Source of the DNA: Gemmatimonadota bacterium
GTDB taxonomy: Bacteria > Gemmatimonadota > Gemmatimonadetes > Longimicrobiales > Gaopeijiaceae
Length of the DNA stretch: 64,000 nt
Reading direction: 5' to 3'
Assembly (NCBI GenBank): GCA_022823365.1
Contig: JAJDXG010000002.1
Coordinates: 44,385-108,384 of the forward strand
The translations under genes were made by a program, and so were the position numbers. Of this stretch, positions 35,669 through 45,133 are shown one piece after another. The notes under the pieces are model-generated. The model was not told the DNA's origin and searched no databases. It saw nothing but the letters and a program-made list of their open reading frames with translations. Within the stretch, counting starts at the first letter, position 1; every line of letters begins with the position of its first letter.

Positions 35669-36432
35669 ACCAGCCGCTCCGCTCCTTTCGCAAGGAAGCA
35701 CTCCAGGTCGAAGTGTACGGCACGGCCGGGGAGCTGGGGGAGGCGGCCGCGGGGTGCGTCGAGAGACAATTGGCCTCCGCGATCGCGAGCAGAGGGGAAG
35801 CCAATCTGGTGTTTGCCGCCGCGGTTTCCCAGCTGTCCTTCCTGGCAGCCCTGAGGCGGAAGGCCATCGACTGGGCCAGGGTCACCGTGTTTCATCTCGA
35901 CGAGTACACGGAGCTCCCGGAGGAGCATCCGGCGAGCTTCCGCAGGTTCCTGTGCGAGCACATGCTGGACGGCGTGCGGCCGGGCTGCGTGCACCTGATG
36001 CGCGGTGATGCGGATGACCTGCAGGGGGAGATCGAGCGATACGAGTCGCTCCTCCGGGCGCATCCCCTGGACGTGGCCTGCATCGGCATCGGCGAGAACG
36101 GGCACATCGCCTTCAATGACCCGCCCGTGGCCGATTTCGACGACCCGCTCCTGGTGAAGGAGGTCGAGCTCGACGATGCCTGCCGCCTGCAGCAGGTGCA
36201 CGACGGCTGGTTCTCCTCGTTCGACGAGACCCCGCGGCGCGCGCTCACCCTGACGGTTCCGGCCATCATGAGCAGTCGGGTCATCAGTTGCGTGGTGCCG
36301 GGGGAGCGCAAGGCGGATGCCGTGCACGACGCGCTCAAGGGCCCGATCGCAACCGCGTGTCCGGCGTCGATTCTGCGCCGACACCACAACGCCACACTTC
36401 TCCTGGATCCCGCCTCGGCGGCCCGTGTGTGA
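35665..36432 (+). CDS. NagB-like glucosamine-6-phosphate deaminase/isomerase homologue
   Basis: A 255-residue member of the NagB/6-phosphogluconolactonase family, which converts glucosamine-6-phosphate to fructose-6-phosphate plus ammonia. Present are HLDEYTELPEEHPASF (D79-E80; family Asp72) and GIGENGHIAFNDPP (about 141-154). Against E. coli NagB, the catalytic Asp141 position is Asn145, His143 is kept as His147, and Glu148 is Asp152. Related proteins with the same variant motif are widely annotated as deaminases, but the changes leave the reaction open. No NagA or hexosamine kinase is nearby. Its ATG overlaps the transporter stop. Confidence 0.75.
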   Translation: MNQPLRSFRKEALQVEVYGTAGELGEAAAGCVERQLASAIASRGEANLVFAAAVSQLSFLAALRRKAIDWARVTVFHLDEYTELPEEHPASFRRFLCEHMLDGVRPGCVHLMRGDADDLQGEIERYESLLRAHPLDVACIGIGENGHIAFNDPPVADFDDPLLVKEVELDDACRLQQVHDGWFSSFDETPRRALTLTVPAIMSSRVISCVVPGERKADAVHDALKGPIATACPASILRRHHNATLLLDPASAARV

Positions 36433-36436
36433 GGCC

Positions 36437-39100
36437 ATGAACGCGCAGAAGCTCCTCCTTGCCGCCGCGCTGATCGCGGGCGGATTACTCCTCGCTTGCT
36501 CCCCGCGCCCCGCGCAGATCCCGATCACGGTCGAGGGAGAGCGTCCGGGGGCGCCGGTCACGTTCGGTATTCCCTTTCCGCGGGGGGAATTGGTCTCCAC
36601 GGAGAACGTCCGGGTACGCAACGGCGCGGGAGACGAGATCCCCTCGCAGATCACGCCGGTGACCACCTGGGGCCTCGCGGACGCGGGCCTCAAGTGGATC
36701 TGGGTCGACTTCTTCACCGATGGCTCCGGGCAGTACACGGTGGAGCACGGGCCGGAGGTGCGGCGCACCGTGGAGGTCGAGTCTCCGATCCGGTTCGTGA
36801 ACAACCAGCGGCAGAACGGGTTCGCCGAGATCGATACCGGGCCGCTGCGCCTGCGGGTGCAGAAGGGCGGAAGCGGGTTCATCGACCGGGTCGAGTTCAA
36901 CCCGGCGGGCGACGGCTTCGGGCCCGGGCACGTGATCGCCGAGGGCATCGGCGTGCGCGGGTCGTTTCTGGACCTCGTCGACGCCGATGGCGTCGATGCC
37001 TCGTCGGCCGTGATCCATCAGACCTTCGTCGAGAGGGGATCGGGTCCGATGCACGCCATCCTGCGGATCGAGGGCGAGTACCACTACCAGCGGCCCGAGC
37101 ACCCGGCCTCCCCGTTCGTGACCTACATCCACGCATACGCCGGAAGGGGGCACCTGAAGGTTCTCCACACCATCACCTACACGGGGAACCCGGACCAGGG
37201 GGCCCCGCTGGAGGGCCGCCAGCATCGGGATGTGGCTACCCAAGGGGAGTTGGTCGTCGACGAGTTCGAACGCTCGATGGACCCCGGCATCACCCGGCCC
37301 GACGACATGATCGCCTCGGCCGGCCTCGGGCTCGCGTACCGCCTGGGCGGGGACCCGGTGTTCCGCACCGCGCTCGGCGGGGGCCGCTGGTGGGAGAGTG
37401 GCGAGCCGACCCTCCTGGAGGAGAACACCGTCGGTGCGTCAGCCTTCTCGGTGCTCCAGGCCGGCCCGGATGCCGACGGCGTTCCGCCCATCCCCGAATC
37501 CGGCCCGGATGAACGGATCGGGGGATTCTCGGCCACCGTCGCCTCGGACCGCGTAATCGCCGAAGCCGAACGCGCCGAGGGTTGGATCGACCTCTCCGAC
37601 GGCGAGAGAGGCATCAGCATCGGCCTGCGCGGGATGCTCGAGGAATACCCCAACCGGCTTGCCGTGGATCTGGAGCAGCGCCGGATGCACGCCTACACCT
37701 GGCCTCCGGACCATCCGCCGAAGGGTTTCCAGCGGGCCAGTCCCCAGGCGGACGGGGGCATGGTCGGCAACTTCGCCCGGGGCATCACCAAGACGACGGA
37801 AGTCGTGCTCGACTTCCATGACGCCAGCGCCGATCTCGCGGCAGTGAGGGCGTCCGCGCTCGCGGTCCTCGACCCGCCCGTCGCCCACGCGCCACCCGCG
37901 TGGTATCGGGATTCGGGGGTCTACGGCACCTTCGCGACCTCCGACAACGGGATTCCGGCGCTGGAACGGGGTCTTCAGTACAAGTTCCGCTACATGCGCT
38001 TCAACCGGGACTGGGCGCCCTGGTTCGGGATGTTCGACTACGGCGACCTGAAGACCTACTACCGCGGGGGCGGCTGGGTGCAGTGGGGCAACAACGAGCC
38101 CGCGCAGGACTTCCAGTGGTGGTTCAACTTCATGAGGACGGGCAGCCGGGACGACTACCTCCAGGCCCAGGCCATGAGCCGCCACACCATGGACGTGGAC
38201 AACCTGCACTGGCCGACGGGCCCGGTCTACCGGGGCGACACCAATGCCGCGCTGGACTACTGGACATCGCTCGAAGAGTCGGAGGGAAGCCCGTACGTGG
38301 GGATGGGCTCGCGCCACACCAACCAGCAGGCGGTCGCGCTGTACACGGCCCACGTCTGGATCGCGGGCTGGCTGGCGAGCTACTACCTGAGCGGGTATCA
38401 CCGGGGACTCGAGGTGGCCCGGCTGACGGGGGACTACTACCGCAAGCGGGTCTTCGGGGAGCACGGGCTCACCGGGCGCAGGCTCTACCTGTCGGTGTGG
38501 AACCTGGCCGAGCTCTACGACGCGACCCGGGAGGACATCCATCGCGAGGAACTCGAGGACCGCGTGAACCGGGTTCTGGAGCTGCAGAGGACGCAGGGCG
38601 GCCGCATGGTCATCGACCGCTTCGGCTACTCCCAGCACTACCTCACCCATGGGCTGGGCAAGTATCTCCAGTTGTTCGACGACCGGGAGGTGGAACTCGG
38701 TCAGATCGAGCACGCCCGCAGCCTGCTCGCTACCCCTCCATTCGATCACGACATGGAGTCGTATCTCGCGAGCATTCATCCGCTGGTGGTCGGCTACGAC
38801 CTGACCGGCGGCCCGGAGTTCCTGACCGAGGCGTGCCGGCGGGCGGCCTACCTGCGAACGGATGAGATGGCGCGGCCGTTCGGCAGCTACGCGACGCAAC
38901 GCGAACTCGTCACGCAGATGGAGGGGGTGAGCAGCCTGCCCGGGCGAGACAGCGATCCCTTCGCGGGCGGGCGCATGCCCAACTGGGCGTTCTCAAGCGG
39001 AGTCCGGGTCTTCGGCTGGACTCACGCCTTCGGGGTTCCATACCTGATCGACCGGCTGCAGTCGTCGGGGTGGCGGATGGACGGCCTGCCGTGTGCGTGA
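36437..39100 (+). CDS. PcRGLX/YetA-like polysaccharide lyase lipoprotein (PL26-like)
   Basis: An 887-residue lipoprotein (lipobox LLLAC, Cys near 16). The N-terminal RIFT-barrel-like domain (about 20-110: GERPGAPVTFGIPFPRGELVSTENVRV, WIWVDFF) is followed by a central beta sandwich (about 110-480), then an alpha/alpha toroid with PAWYRDSGVYGTF, FRYMRFNRDWAPWFGMFDYGD, NNEPAQDFQWWFNFMRTG and SGYHRGLEV. This order matches exo-acting rhamnogalacturonan lyase PcRGLX and B. subtilis YetA. It would release unsaturated uronic acid units at the cell surface or in the periplasm. Exact linkage is not predictable; the downstream UxuA/UxuB route points to glucuronate rather than galacturonate. Confidence 0.75.
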   Translation: MNAQKLLLAAALIAGGLLLACSPRPAQIPITVEGERPGAPVTFGIPFPRGELVSTENVRVRNGAGDEIPSQITPVTTWGLADAGLKWIWVDFFTDGSGQYTVEHGPEVRRTVEVESPIRFVNNQRQNGFAEIDTGPLRLRVQKGGSGFIDRVEFNPAGDGFGPGHVIAEGIGVRGSFLDLVDADGVDASSAVIHQTFVERGSGPMHAILRIEGEYHYQRPEHPASPFVTYIHAYAGRGHLKVLHTITYTGNPDQGAPLEGRQHRDVATQGELVVDEFERSMDPGITRPDDMIASAGLGLAYRLGGDPVFRTALGGGRWWESGEPTLLEENTVGASAFSVLQAGPDADGVPPIPESGPDERIGGFSATVASDRVIAEAERAEGWIDLSDGERGISIGLRGMLEEYPNRLAVDLEQRRMHAYTWPPDHPPKGFQRASPQADGGMVGNFARGITKTTEVVLDFHDASADLAAVRASALAVLDPPVAHAPPAWYRDSGVYGTFATSDNGIPALERGLQYKFRYMRFNRDWAPWFGMFDYGDLKTYYRGGGWVQWGNNEPAQDFQWWFNFMRTGSRDDYLQAQAMSRHTMDVDNLHWPTGPVYRGDTNAALDYWTSLEESEGSPYVGMGSRHTNQQAVALYTAHVWIAGWLASYYLSGYHRGLEVARLTGDYYRKRVFGEHGLTGRRLYLSVWNLAELYDATREDIHREELEDRVNRVLELQRTQGGRMVIDRFGYSQHYLTHGLGKYLQLFDDREVELGQIEHARSLLATPPFDHDMESYLASIHPLVVGYDLTGGPEFLTEACRRAAYLRTDEMARPFGSYATQRELVTQMEGVSSLPGRDSDPFAGGRMPNWAFSSGVRVFGWTHAFGVPYLIDRLQSSGWRMDGLPCA

Positions 39101-39161
39101 CGGGGCCGCGGGCATACTATTTCGGCATGAGACACGCACCCAACCGCGCGAGGTCCCGGGC

Positions 39162-41285
39162 TTGATTCGCAACCGAAGGATGTGGCTCCTCCTGGCCGTG
39201 GTGGCCGGTGCCGGCGCGTTTGTCGCCGGAGAACAGGAGGCGGGAGGCTACCCGCACCAGGAGATTCTGCTCGACCCGCCCCCCGGGGAGTGGCTCAACT
39301 ACGGCCGCGACCAGGACGGCACCCACCACAGCCCCCTCGACCAGGTCGACGCCGGCAACGTGGACCGGCTCGGTCTGGCGTGGTCCTACGACACGGGCTC
39401 GTACCCCGGGCAACTGGAGGGGTCGCCGATCGTCGCGGACGGGACCATGTACGGCACGCTCACATGGAGCGTGGTGTTCGCGGTCGACGCGCGCACGGGC
39501 GAGGAGAAGTGGCGCTGGGACCCGGGGATCCCGCAGACCCAGTACGTTACCGACGCACGCGGAATCCGGCACCGGCGGGGGCCGAGCCTGTGCTGCGGCC
39601 CGGTCAACCGGGGCGTGGCTCTCTACGACGGCAAGGTCTACGTGGGGCTTCTGAACGGGAGCCTGGCCGCGCTGGACGCCGGAACGGGCGAAGAGGTGTG
39701 GCGGGTGCAGGTGCGAAGCCCGCTCGACGACTACAGCATCACCGGCGCCCCGCGCATCGTCGACGGCATGGTGATCACGGGCATCAGCGGCGCCGAGTTC
39801 GGCGTGCGCGGCTTCGTGTCGGCCTACGACGCGCAGACCGGCGAGCTGGTGTGGCGCTTCTACACGGTGCCGGGCGATCCCACCGAGCCCTTCGAGAGCG
39901 AGGCCCTGGAGCGGGCGGCGGAGACGTGGACCGGCGCCTGGTGGCGGTACGGGGGCGGCGGGACGGTGTGGGACGGGATGGCGTGGGACCCGGAGCTGGA
40001 CCTGCTCTACTTCGGAGTCGGGAACGGAGGGCCGTGGGCGCGCGACATCCGGAGCCCCGGGGGCGGCGACAACCTCTACCTCACCTCGATCATGGCCGTG
40101 CGCCCGCGCACGGGCGAGTACGTCTGGCACTACCAGACCACGCCGGGCGACGACTGGGATTACGCCGCCACCCAGCCGCTCATCCTCGCGGATCTGGTCA
40201 TCGACGGGCGCGAGCGGCAGGTTATCATGCAGGCGCCCAAGAACGGCTTCTTCTACGTGATCGATCGAGTGACCGGCGAGTTCCTCTCCGCGGAGCCGTT
40301 CGCGCGAGTGACGTGGGCGACGGGATACGACCCGGAGACCGGGCGCCCGATCGAAACCGACTTCGCCCGCTACGGCATAGAGGGCGCGCTCATCTCTCCC
40401 GGCTCGGACGGCGCCCACAACTGGCACGCCACCTCGTGGAACCCGGCCACCGGCCTGGTCTACCTGCCCGGGCAGGAGACCTCCCGCTGGTACTCCGTGG
40501 ATCCGGATTTCGCGATCGAGCCCGGGCAGCCGGGCTTCGGCATGGGACGCCGCCGGCCGGCCGCAGGGCCGATCAGGGGCGTTGACGTGGCCGCCGAGCT
40601 TCCCGCCGTCCTGCCCCAGGCCGGGCCCCGGGATCGCGAGATCGACCCCATGGTGGTCGGGATGGGGGGCTCCGGTGCCTTTCTGGCCGCGTGGGATCCG
40701 GTCGCCCGGGAGGAGCGCTGGCGGCACCGCTTCGAGCAGCGGGGCGTCTCCGGCGGTACGCTGACCACCGCCGGCAACCTGGTGTTCCACGGGAACGGGG
40801 GCGGGTCCTTCAACGCCTATCGCGCGGACGACGGCGAGATGTTGTGGGAATACCCGCTCGCGCCCGGCTTCGCCAATCCCGTGACGTACATGCTGGACGG
40901 CCGGCAATACGTCTCGGTGGTGACCGGCCGGGGCGGCAGCTACGCGCCGGGCCGGGTCTACACCTTCGCGCTGGACGCGGACCTGCCCGCGCCGTCGATG
41001 GAGCCGCAGGCGCCCCCCCCGCCTCCCCCGGTCGAGCCGCCTCCCGACGGGTTCCTGGGCGGCATGGGCGGAGCGGAGCTGCCGGATCTGCCCGGGAGGG
41101 ATCTGGCGCGCGAAGCCTGCACGCGGTGCCACTCGGCCGACCGGATCATCAACAACCGCCGCAGCGCCGAAGAGTGGCGGCTGTTCGTGGGCGAGAAGTA
41201 CGCCCGCGGCTTCATCAACGCGACCACGCCGGAGCAGCGCGCGGCGATCGTCGACTACATGACACGCGCCCTGCCGAGAGGTTGA
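39162..41285 (+). CDS. PQQ-dependent quinohaemoprotein dehydrogenase with cytochrome c domain
   Basis: A 707-residue exported enzyme that oxidises alcohols or sugars in the periplasm and passes electrons to a haem. The eight-bladed propeller has the vicinal disulfide LCCGP (C144-C145), GAPRIVDGMVITGISGAEFGVRG and GDDWDY with the catalytic Asp near 330-333. A Pro-rich linker leads to a C-terminal cytochrome c motif CTRCHS (653-657), with methionine ligand candidates later (YMTRAL). The signal peptide begins at TTG 39162 (MIRNRRMWLLLAVVAGAGAFVAG); ATG 39180 and GTG 39093 are alternatives. Placement in the uronate operon suggests oxidation of a glycan-derived sugar. Confidence 0.88.
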   Translation: MIRNRRMWLLLAVVAGAGAFVAGEQEAGGYPHQEILLDPPPGEWLNYGRDQDGTHHSPLDQVDAGNVDRLGLAWSYDTGSYPGQLEGSPIVADGTMYGTLTWSVVFAVDARTGEEKWRWDPGIPQTQYVTDARGIRHRRGPSLCCGPVNRGVALYDGKVYVGLLNGSLAALDAGTGEEVWRVQVRSPLDDYSITGAPRIVDGMVITGISGAEFGVRGFVSAYDAQTGELVWRFYTVPGDPTEPFESEALERAAETWTGAWWRYGGGGTVWDGMAWDPELDLLYFGVGNGGPWARDIRSPGGGDNLYLTSIMAVRPRTGEYVWHYQTTPGDDWDYAATQPLILADLVIDGRERQVIMQAPKNGFFYVIDRVTGEFLSAEPFARVTWATGYDPETGRPIETDFARYGIEGALISPGSDGAHNWHATSWNPATGLVYLPGQETSRWYSVDPDFAIEPGQPGFGMGRRRPAAGPIRGVDVAAELPAVLPQAGPRDREIDPMVVGMGGSGAFLAAWDPVAREERWRHRFEQRGVSGGTLTTAGNLVFHGNGGGSFNAYRADDGEMLWEYPLAPGFANPVTYMLDGRQYVSVVTGRGGSYAPGRVYTFALDADLPAPSMEPQAPPPPPPVEPPPDGFLGGMGGAELPDLPGRDLAREACTRCHSADRIINNRRSAEEWRLFVGEKYARGFINATTPEQRAAIVDYMTRALPRG

Positions 41286-41310
41286 GGGAGCGGGACAGGA
41301 GGTAGGACCC

Positions 41311-42621
41311 ATGCGTTGTTCGTTCGTGACTCATGCCCTGTTCGCCGCGGCGCTGTTCGCCGTTCTCCCGGGCCGGATGGCCGAAGCCCAGCAGGGCAAC
41401 GACACCATAAGGGCCCGCGACGGAACCCCCATTCCGGTGATCCCGCGCGCGCCCGAGGGGATGGCCGAAGGCGCCGTCTGGATCCCGCCGATGCCGCCTC
41501 TGGAGGCGACCCTGCCTCCGGAGGGCTGGGAACCGGTCGGATACGAGCAGCCGCCCATGCCGTACATCCTGCTCCGGCTCCCCAGAACCAACATCACGCG
41601 CGCGAAATTCCCAGCCATCGACTTCCACGTGCATGGCCGCGAACTCACCACGCCCGAGGCGTACGAGAGCCTGATCGCCCTCATGGACTCCATCGGCATG
41701 GGCGCGATCATCAACCTGAACGGCGGAACCGGGACGCACCTCGACTCGACGCTGGCGGTGGGGGAGGCGTACCGGGACCGGGTGGTGAACTTCGTCACCC
41801 TGAACCTCGAAGGCATCAACGAGGCCGGCTGGTCCGAGTGGATGGCCGGGGAGATGGAACGGGGATTCCTGGCCGGCGCAAGGGGCCTCAAGGTGTCGAA
41901 GTCGCTGGGCCAGGGCGTGCGCAATCCCGATGGCACCTTCATCCAGGCCGACGATCCTCGCCTCGATGCCGTGTGGGCGATGGCCGCGAAGTACGACATG
42001 CCGGTGATGATCCACACCAGCGACTCGGTGGGGCGCTTCTATCCCATCGGCCCCCTCAACGAGCGCTACGAGGCCGGCCTGTGGCGGTATCCGGGGAGCA
42101 CGAGCGGCAACCTCTATGCGTCCGGCCCCCCCCGGGAGGTGATCGAGCTGGCGCGCGAGAGGATGCTCGCGAAACACCCGCGCACACGTTTCGTGCTCGG
42201 GCACATGGCGATGCTCTACTACGACCCGGGGAGGCTCGCCGCGCTGCTGGACACCTACCCGAACGCCGATCTCGAAACCTCGGCGGCGATTCAGGACCTG
42301 GGCCGCGCGCCCCGGCTCTGGAGGGAGTTCTTCCTCAAGTACCAGGACCGCATCCTCTTCGGCACCGACGGCAACCAGCAACGCACGATCGACGACTTCT
42401 GGACTCCGCATTGGCGGTTCCTGGAGACGTTCGACGAGCACTTCTACCATCCGGCCCAGGTCCGCACCCACGGCGGCTCGCCGGGCCACGGACGCTACAA
42501 CATCTACGGGATCGGCCTTCCGGACGAAGTGCTGCGCAAGATCTACTTCGAGAACGCGCTCCGGCACCTTCCCTACATGCGCGATTCCATCGAGCGTCAG
42601 CTCGCCGAGCGGGGCGGGTGA
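41311..42621 (+). CDS. Secreted amidohydrolase-2 family protein
   Basis: A 436-residue exported TIM-barrel protein (signal THALFAAALFAVLPGRMAEAQ). Amidohydrolase-2 motifs: AIDFHVHGRELTTPEAYESL (metal HxH, about 107-112), MIHTSDSVGRFYP, RFVLGHMAMLYYDP and the catalytic-type LFGTDGNQQ. This group includes decarboxylases and lactonases such as 4-sulfomuconolactonase and L-rhamnono-lactonase. In this operon a lactonase acting on the dehydrogenase product is possible but unproven. It is not a classical UxaC uronate isomerase. Twenty-five bases after the dehydrogenase; its stop overlaps the SDR GTG. Confidence 0.78.
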   Translation: MRCSFVTHALFAAALFAVLPGRMAEAQQGNDTIRARDGTPIPVIPRAPEGMAEGAVWIPPMPPLEATLPPEGWEPVGYEQPPMPYILLRLPRTNITRAKFPAIDFHVHGRELTTPEAYESLIALMDSIGMGAIINLNGGTGTHLDSTLAVGEAYRDRVVNFVTLNLEGINEAGWSEWMAGEMERGFLAGARGLKVSKSLGQGVRNPDGTFIQADDPRLDAVWAMAAKYDMPVMIHTSDSVGRFYPIGPLNERYEAGLWRYPGSTSGNLYASGPPREVIELARERMLAKHPRTRFVLGHMAMLYYDPGRLAALLDTYPNADLETSAAIQDLGRAPRLWREFFLKYQDRILFGTDGNQQRTIDDFWTPHWRFLETFDEHFYHPAQVRTHGGSPGHGRYNIYGIGLPDEVLRKIYFENALRHLPYMRDSIERQLAERGG

Positions 42622-43433
42622 GCCCGGGCGGGAAGGCGGGTCCGTTCGACCTCACCGGCAGGGTGGCGGTGGTGTGCGGCGGCTACGGGGTGCTGGGCGG
42701 GGCGGTCGCCGTGGAGTTGGGGCGTGCCGGGGCGCAGGTCGCAGTTCTGGGCCGCCGCCGCGAGCAGGCTGAGGCAAAGGCTGCCGAGATCGGGGGAGCC
42801 ATCGCGCTGGAGGCCGACGTGCTTGACGAGGAGGCGCTCCGCCGAACATGCGGAGAGCTCCTGGACCGGTGGGGAACTGCGGACATCCTGGTCAACGCCG
42901 CGGGCGGGAACGTGGAGCGTGCGCGCAGCGATGACAGGAGCGTTTTCGAGGTTCCCGCGGATGCCTTCGACGAAGCCCTCCGCCTGAACCTCCACGGCTC
43001 GGTCCTGCCGTCGATGGTTTTCGGTGAGGCGATGAACGCTCGGGGCGCCGGCTGTATCGTCAACATCTCATCGATGGCGGCGCTTCGGGTTCTCACCGGC
43101 GTCATGGCCTATTCGGCCGCCAAGGCCGCCATCGAGAACTTCACGCGCTGGATGGCGGTCGAACTGTCCCGCCGGCACGGGGACGGTCTCCGGGTGAACG
43201 CGGTTGCCCCCGGCTTCTTCCTGGCGGAGCAGAACCGCGCCGTGCTGGTGAATCCGGACGGGAGCTACACCGCGCGGGCAAGGCGCATCATCGAACACAC
43301 CCCGATGGGGCGGCTCGGGAGGCCCGAAGAGGTGGCGGGCGTGGTCCGCTGGCTCGCGAGCGACGCCGCGTCGTTCGTGACCGGCGCCGTGATCCCCGTC
43401 GACGGCGGCTTCAGCGCGTTCAGCGGCATCTGA
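42618..43433 (+). CDS. SDR-family D-mannonate oxidoreductase (fructuronate reductase)
   Basis: A 271-residue NAD(P)-dependent short-chain dehydrogenase. The Rossmann start reads VVCGGYGVLGGAV (GxxGxxG variant, about 18-30), then VNAAGG, catalytic Ser in NISSM, YSAAK (Tyr and Lys) and the closing PVDGGFSAFSG. The GGxGVLG fingerprint and the FDLTGRVAVV start match the SDR-type mannonate oxidoreductases found beside uxuA (as YjmF in Bacillus), reducing D-fructuronate to D-mannonate. It overlaps the amidohydrolase by 4 bases (GTGA) and precedes uxuA by 6 bases, so the role is strongly context-supported. Confidence 0.83.
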   Translation: MSPGGKAGPFDLTGRVAVVCGGYGVLGGAVAVELGRAGAQVAVLGRRREQAEAKAAEIGGAIALEADVLDEEALRRTCGELLDRWGTADILVNAAGGNVERARSDDRSVFEVPADAFDEALRLNLHGSVLPSMVFGEAMNARGAGCIVNISSMAALRVLTGVMAYSAAKAAIENFTRWMAVELSRRHGDGLRVNAVAPGFFLAEQNRAVLVNPDGSYTARARRIIEHTPMGRLGRPEEVAGVVRWLASDAASFVTGAVIPVDGGFSAFSGI

Positions 43434-43439
43434 AATCCG

Positions 43440-44498
43440 ATGCTGATGAGCTTCCGCTGGTTCGGCCCCCGGGATCCGGTGAGCCTGTCGCGGATTCGCC
43501 AGATCCCCGGCGTCGAGGGCGTGGTCAGCGCGCTGCACGACATCCCTGCGGGGAAAGCGTGGCCGCGGGACGAGTTGAGCCGGCTGGGAGAGGCGATCGA
43601 TGACGCGGGGCTCCGCTTCGTGGCGGTGGAGAGCATTCCCGTCCACGACGACATCAAGCTGGGGCGGCTCTCGAGGGATCGGCTCATCGACCGCTACTGC
43701 GAGAGCGTGCGCGCCGTGGGCGAGATCGGCGTGCCGGTGGTCTGCTACAACTTCATGCCCGTGCTCGACTGGACCCGCACGAGCATCGACAAGCGGCTGG
43801 CGGACGGGTCGGCCACGCTCGCGTACGACCCGGAGGAGCTGGCCGCGCTTGATCCCGCGCGGGGCCCGGCCGCGCTTCCGGCGTGGTCGCCCGCCGAGCC
43901 CGAACGACTTCCCGAGCTGCTCGCCGCCTTCCGCGCGATGGAAGAGGAGCAGCTCTGGGAGAACCTGGGGTACTTTCTGGAGGCCGTGGCGCCCGTGGCG
44001 GAGGAGTCCGGTGTGCTGATGGCGATGCATCCGGACGATCCGCCGTGGTCCGTCTTCGGGCTGCCGCGCGTCGTCACGGATGGTCCGGCGCTCGAGCGGC
44101 TGCTGGGGCTGGTGGATCGGCCCGCCAACGGGATCACTTTCTGCAGCGGCTCGCTGGGCGCCCGTCCCGACAACGACCTGCCCGCGATCATCCGCCGCCT
44201 GGGTTCGAGGATCCACTTCGCACATTGCCGCAACGTCCGCGTGACCGGTGACCGGCGCTTCCACGAGAGTCCCCACCCGTCGCGGCTGGGGGATGTCGAC
44301 CTGCTGGAGGTGCTCCGCGCCCTGCGCGAAGTTGGGTTTGCCGGCCCGATGCGTCCCGACCACGGGCGCATGATCTGGGGCGAGACCGGCCAGCCGGGCT
44401 ACGGCCTGTACGATCGGGCGCTCGGGGCGATGTACCTGCAGGGGCTGTGGGAAGGGGTGGAAGGGATGGCGGTCCGCGAGAAGCGGGGATCGCGATGA
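43440..44498 (+). CDS. uxuA: Mannonate dehydratase
   Basis: Dehydrates D-mannonate to 2-keto-3-deoxy-D-gluconate (KDG). The 352-residue TIM barrel has [14 protein letters not shown] at the start, [60 protein letters not shown] and [14 protein letters not shown], the metal-binding and catalytic pattern of UxuA. An ATG six bases further (43446) is an alternative start. The stop overlaps the KDPG aldolase ATG. Its presence fixes the pathway as the glucuronate/fructuronate branch. Confidence 0.94.
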   Translation: MLMSFRWFGPRDPVSLSRIRQIPGVEGVVSALHDIPAGKAWPRDELSRLGEAIDDAGLRFVAVESIPVHDDIKLGRLSRDRLIDRYCESVRAVGEIGVPVVCYNFMPVLDWTRTSIDKRLADGSATLAYDPEELAALDPARGPAALPAWSPAEPERLPELLAAFRAMEEEQLWENLGYFLEAVAPVAEESGVLMAMHPDDPPWSVFGLPRVVTDGPALERLLGLVDRPANGITFCSGSLGARPDNDLPAIIRRLGSRIHFAHCRNVRVTGDRRFHESPHPSRLGDVDLLEVLRALREVGFAGPMRPDHGRMIWGETGQPGYGLYDRALGAMYLQGLWEGVEGMAVREKRGSR

Positions 44499-45133
44499 CG
44501 TCCCTGAACGAACGAATCGGCCGGCTGGGCGTGGTCCCCGTGGTCGTCATCCGCGACCCGCGCCGAGCTGTGCCGCTGGCGCGCGCACTGGCCGAGGGCG
44601 GCCTTCCGTGCGCCGAGATCACGTTCAGGACTTCCGCAGCCGCGGAGGCGTTGCGCCGCATCGCGGCGGAGGTTCCCGATGTCCTGCCGGGCGCCGGCAC
44701 CGTCCTCACCACCGGGCAGGCGGAGGCCGCGAGGGAGGCGGGGGCGCGATTCGTGGTCTCCCCGGGCTTCGATGCCCGCGTGGTCGACTACTGCCGGGCG
44801 CACGAACTCCCCGTCTATCCCGGCGTATGCACGCCCACCGAGATTCAGAGCGCCCTCGAGGCGGGGCTCGACGTGCTGAAATTCTTTCCCGCCGGGCCCC
44901 TCGGAGGAGCGTCCTTCCTCAAGGCGATCTCGGCGCCTTTCCCCGGCCTGAGGTTCATCCCCACCGGAGGAGTGAAGCGCGAGCACCTCCCCGGTTACCT
45001 CAAGCTCGACCGGGTGCTGGCGTGCGGCGGTTCCTGGCTCGCGCCGGCCGCGTGGATCGAAGAGGGCGCCTTCGACCAGATCCGCGACGAGGCCGCGCGG
45101 ACCGTCGCCGTCGTCCGGAGAGAGCGCCCATGA
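44495..45133 (+). CDS. eda: KDPG / KHG aldolase
   Basis: Cleaves 2-keto-3-deoxy-6-phosphogluconate to pyruvate and glyceraldehyde-3-phosphate. The 212-residue class I aldolase has the catalytic base region CAEITFRT (about 44-51), GAGTVLT, and the Schiff-base Lys129 in VLKFFPA, followed by [10 protein letters not shown]. The ATG overlaps the uxuA stop and its own stop overlaps the kinase ATG, so mannonate dehydratase, aldolase and kinase are translationally linked. Confidence 0.93.
   Translation: MTSLNERIGRLGVVPVVVIRDPRRAVPLARALAEGGLPCAEITFRTSAAAEALRRIAAEVPDVLPGAGTVLTTGQAEAAREAGARFVVSPGFDARVVDYCRAHELPVYPGVCTPTEIQSALEAGLDVLKFFPAGPLGGASFLKAISAPFPGLRFIPTGGVKREHLPGYLKLDRVLACGGSWLAPAAWIEEGAFDQIRDEAARTVAVVRRERP

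Noticed and set aside
41011..41050. C-rich run in the dehydrogenase gene
   Set aside because: Encodes a proline-rich linker between propeller and cytochrome domain; ordinary for this architecture.
41316..42617. Long N-terminal extension of the SDR frame across the amidohydrolase gene
   Set aside because: Arg/Pro/Gly-rich shadow; the SDR starts at GTG 42618 overlapping the upstream stop.
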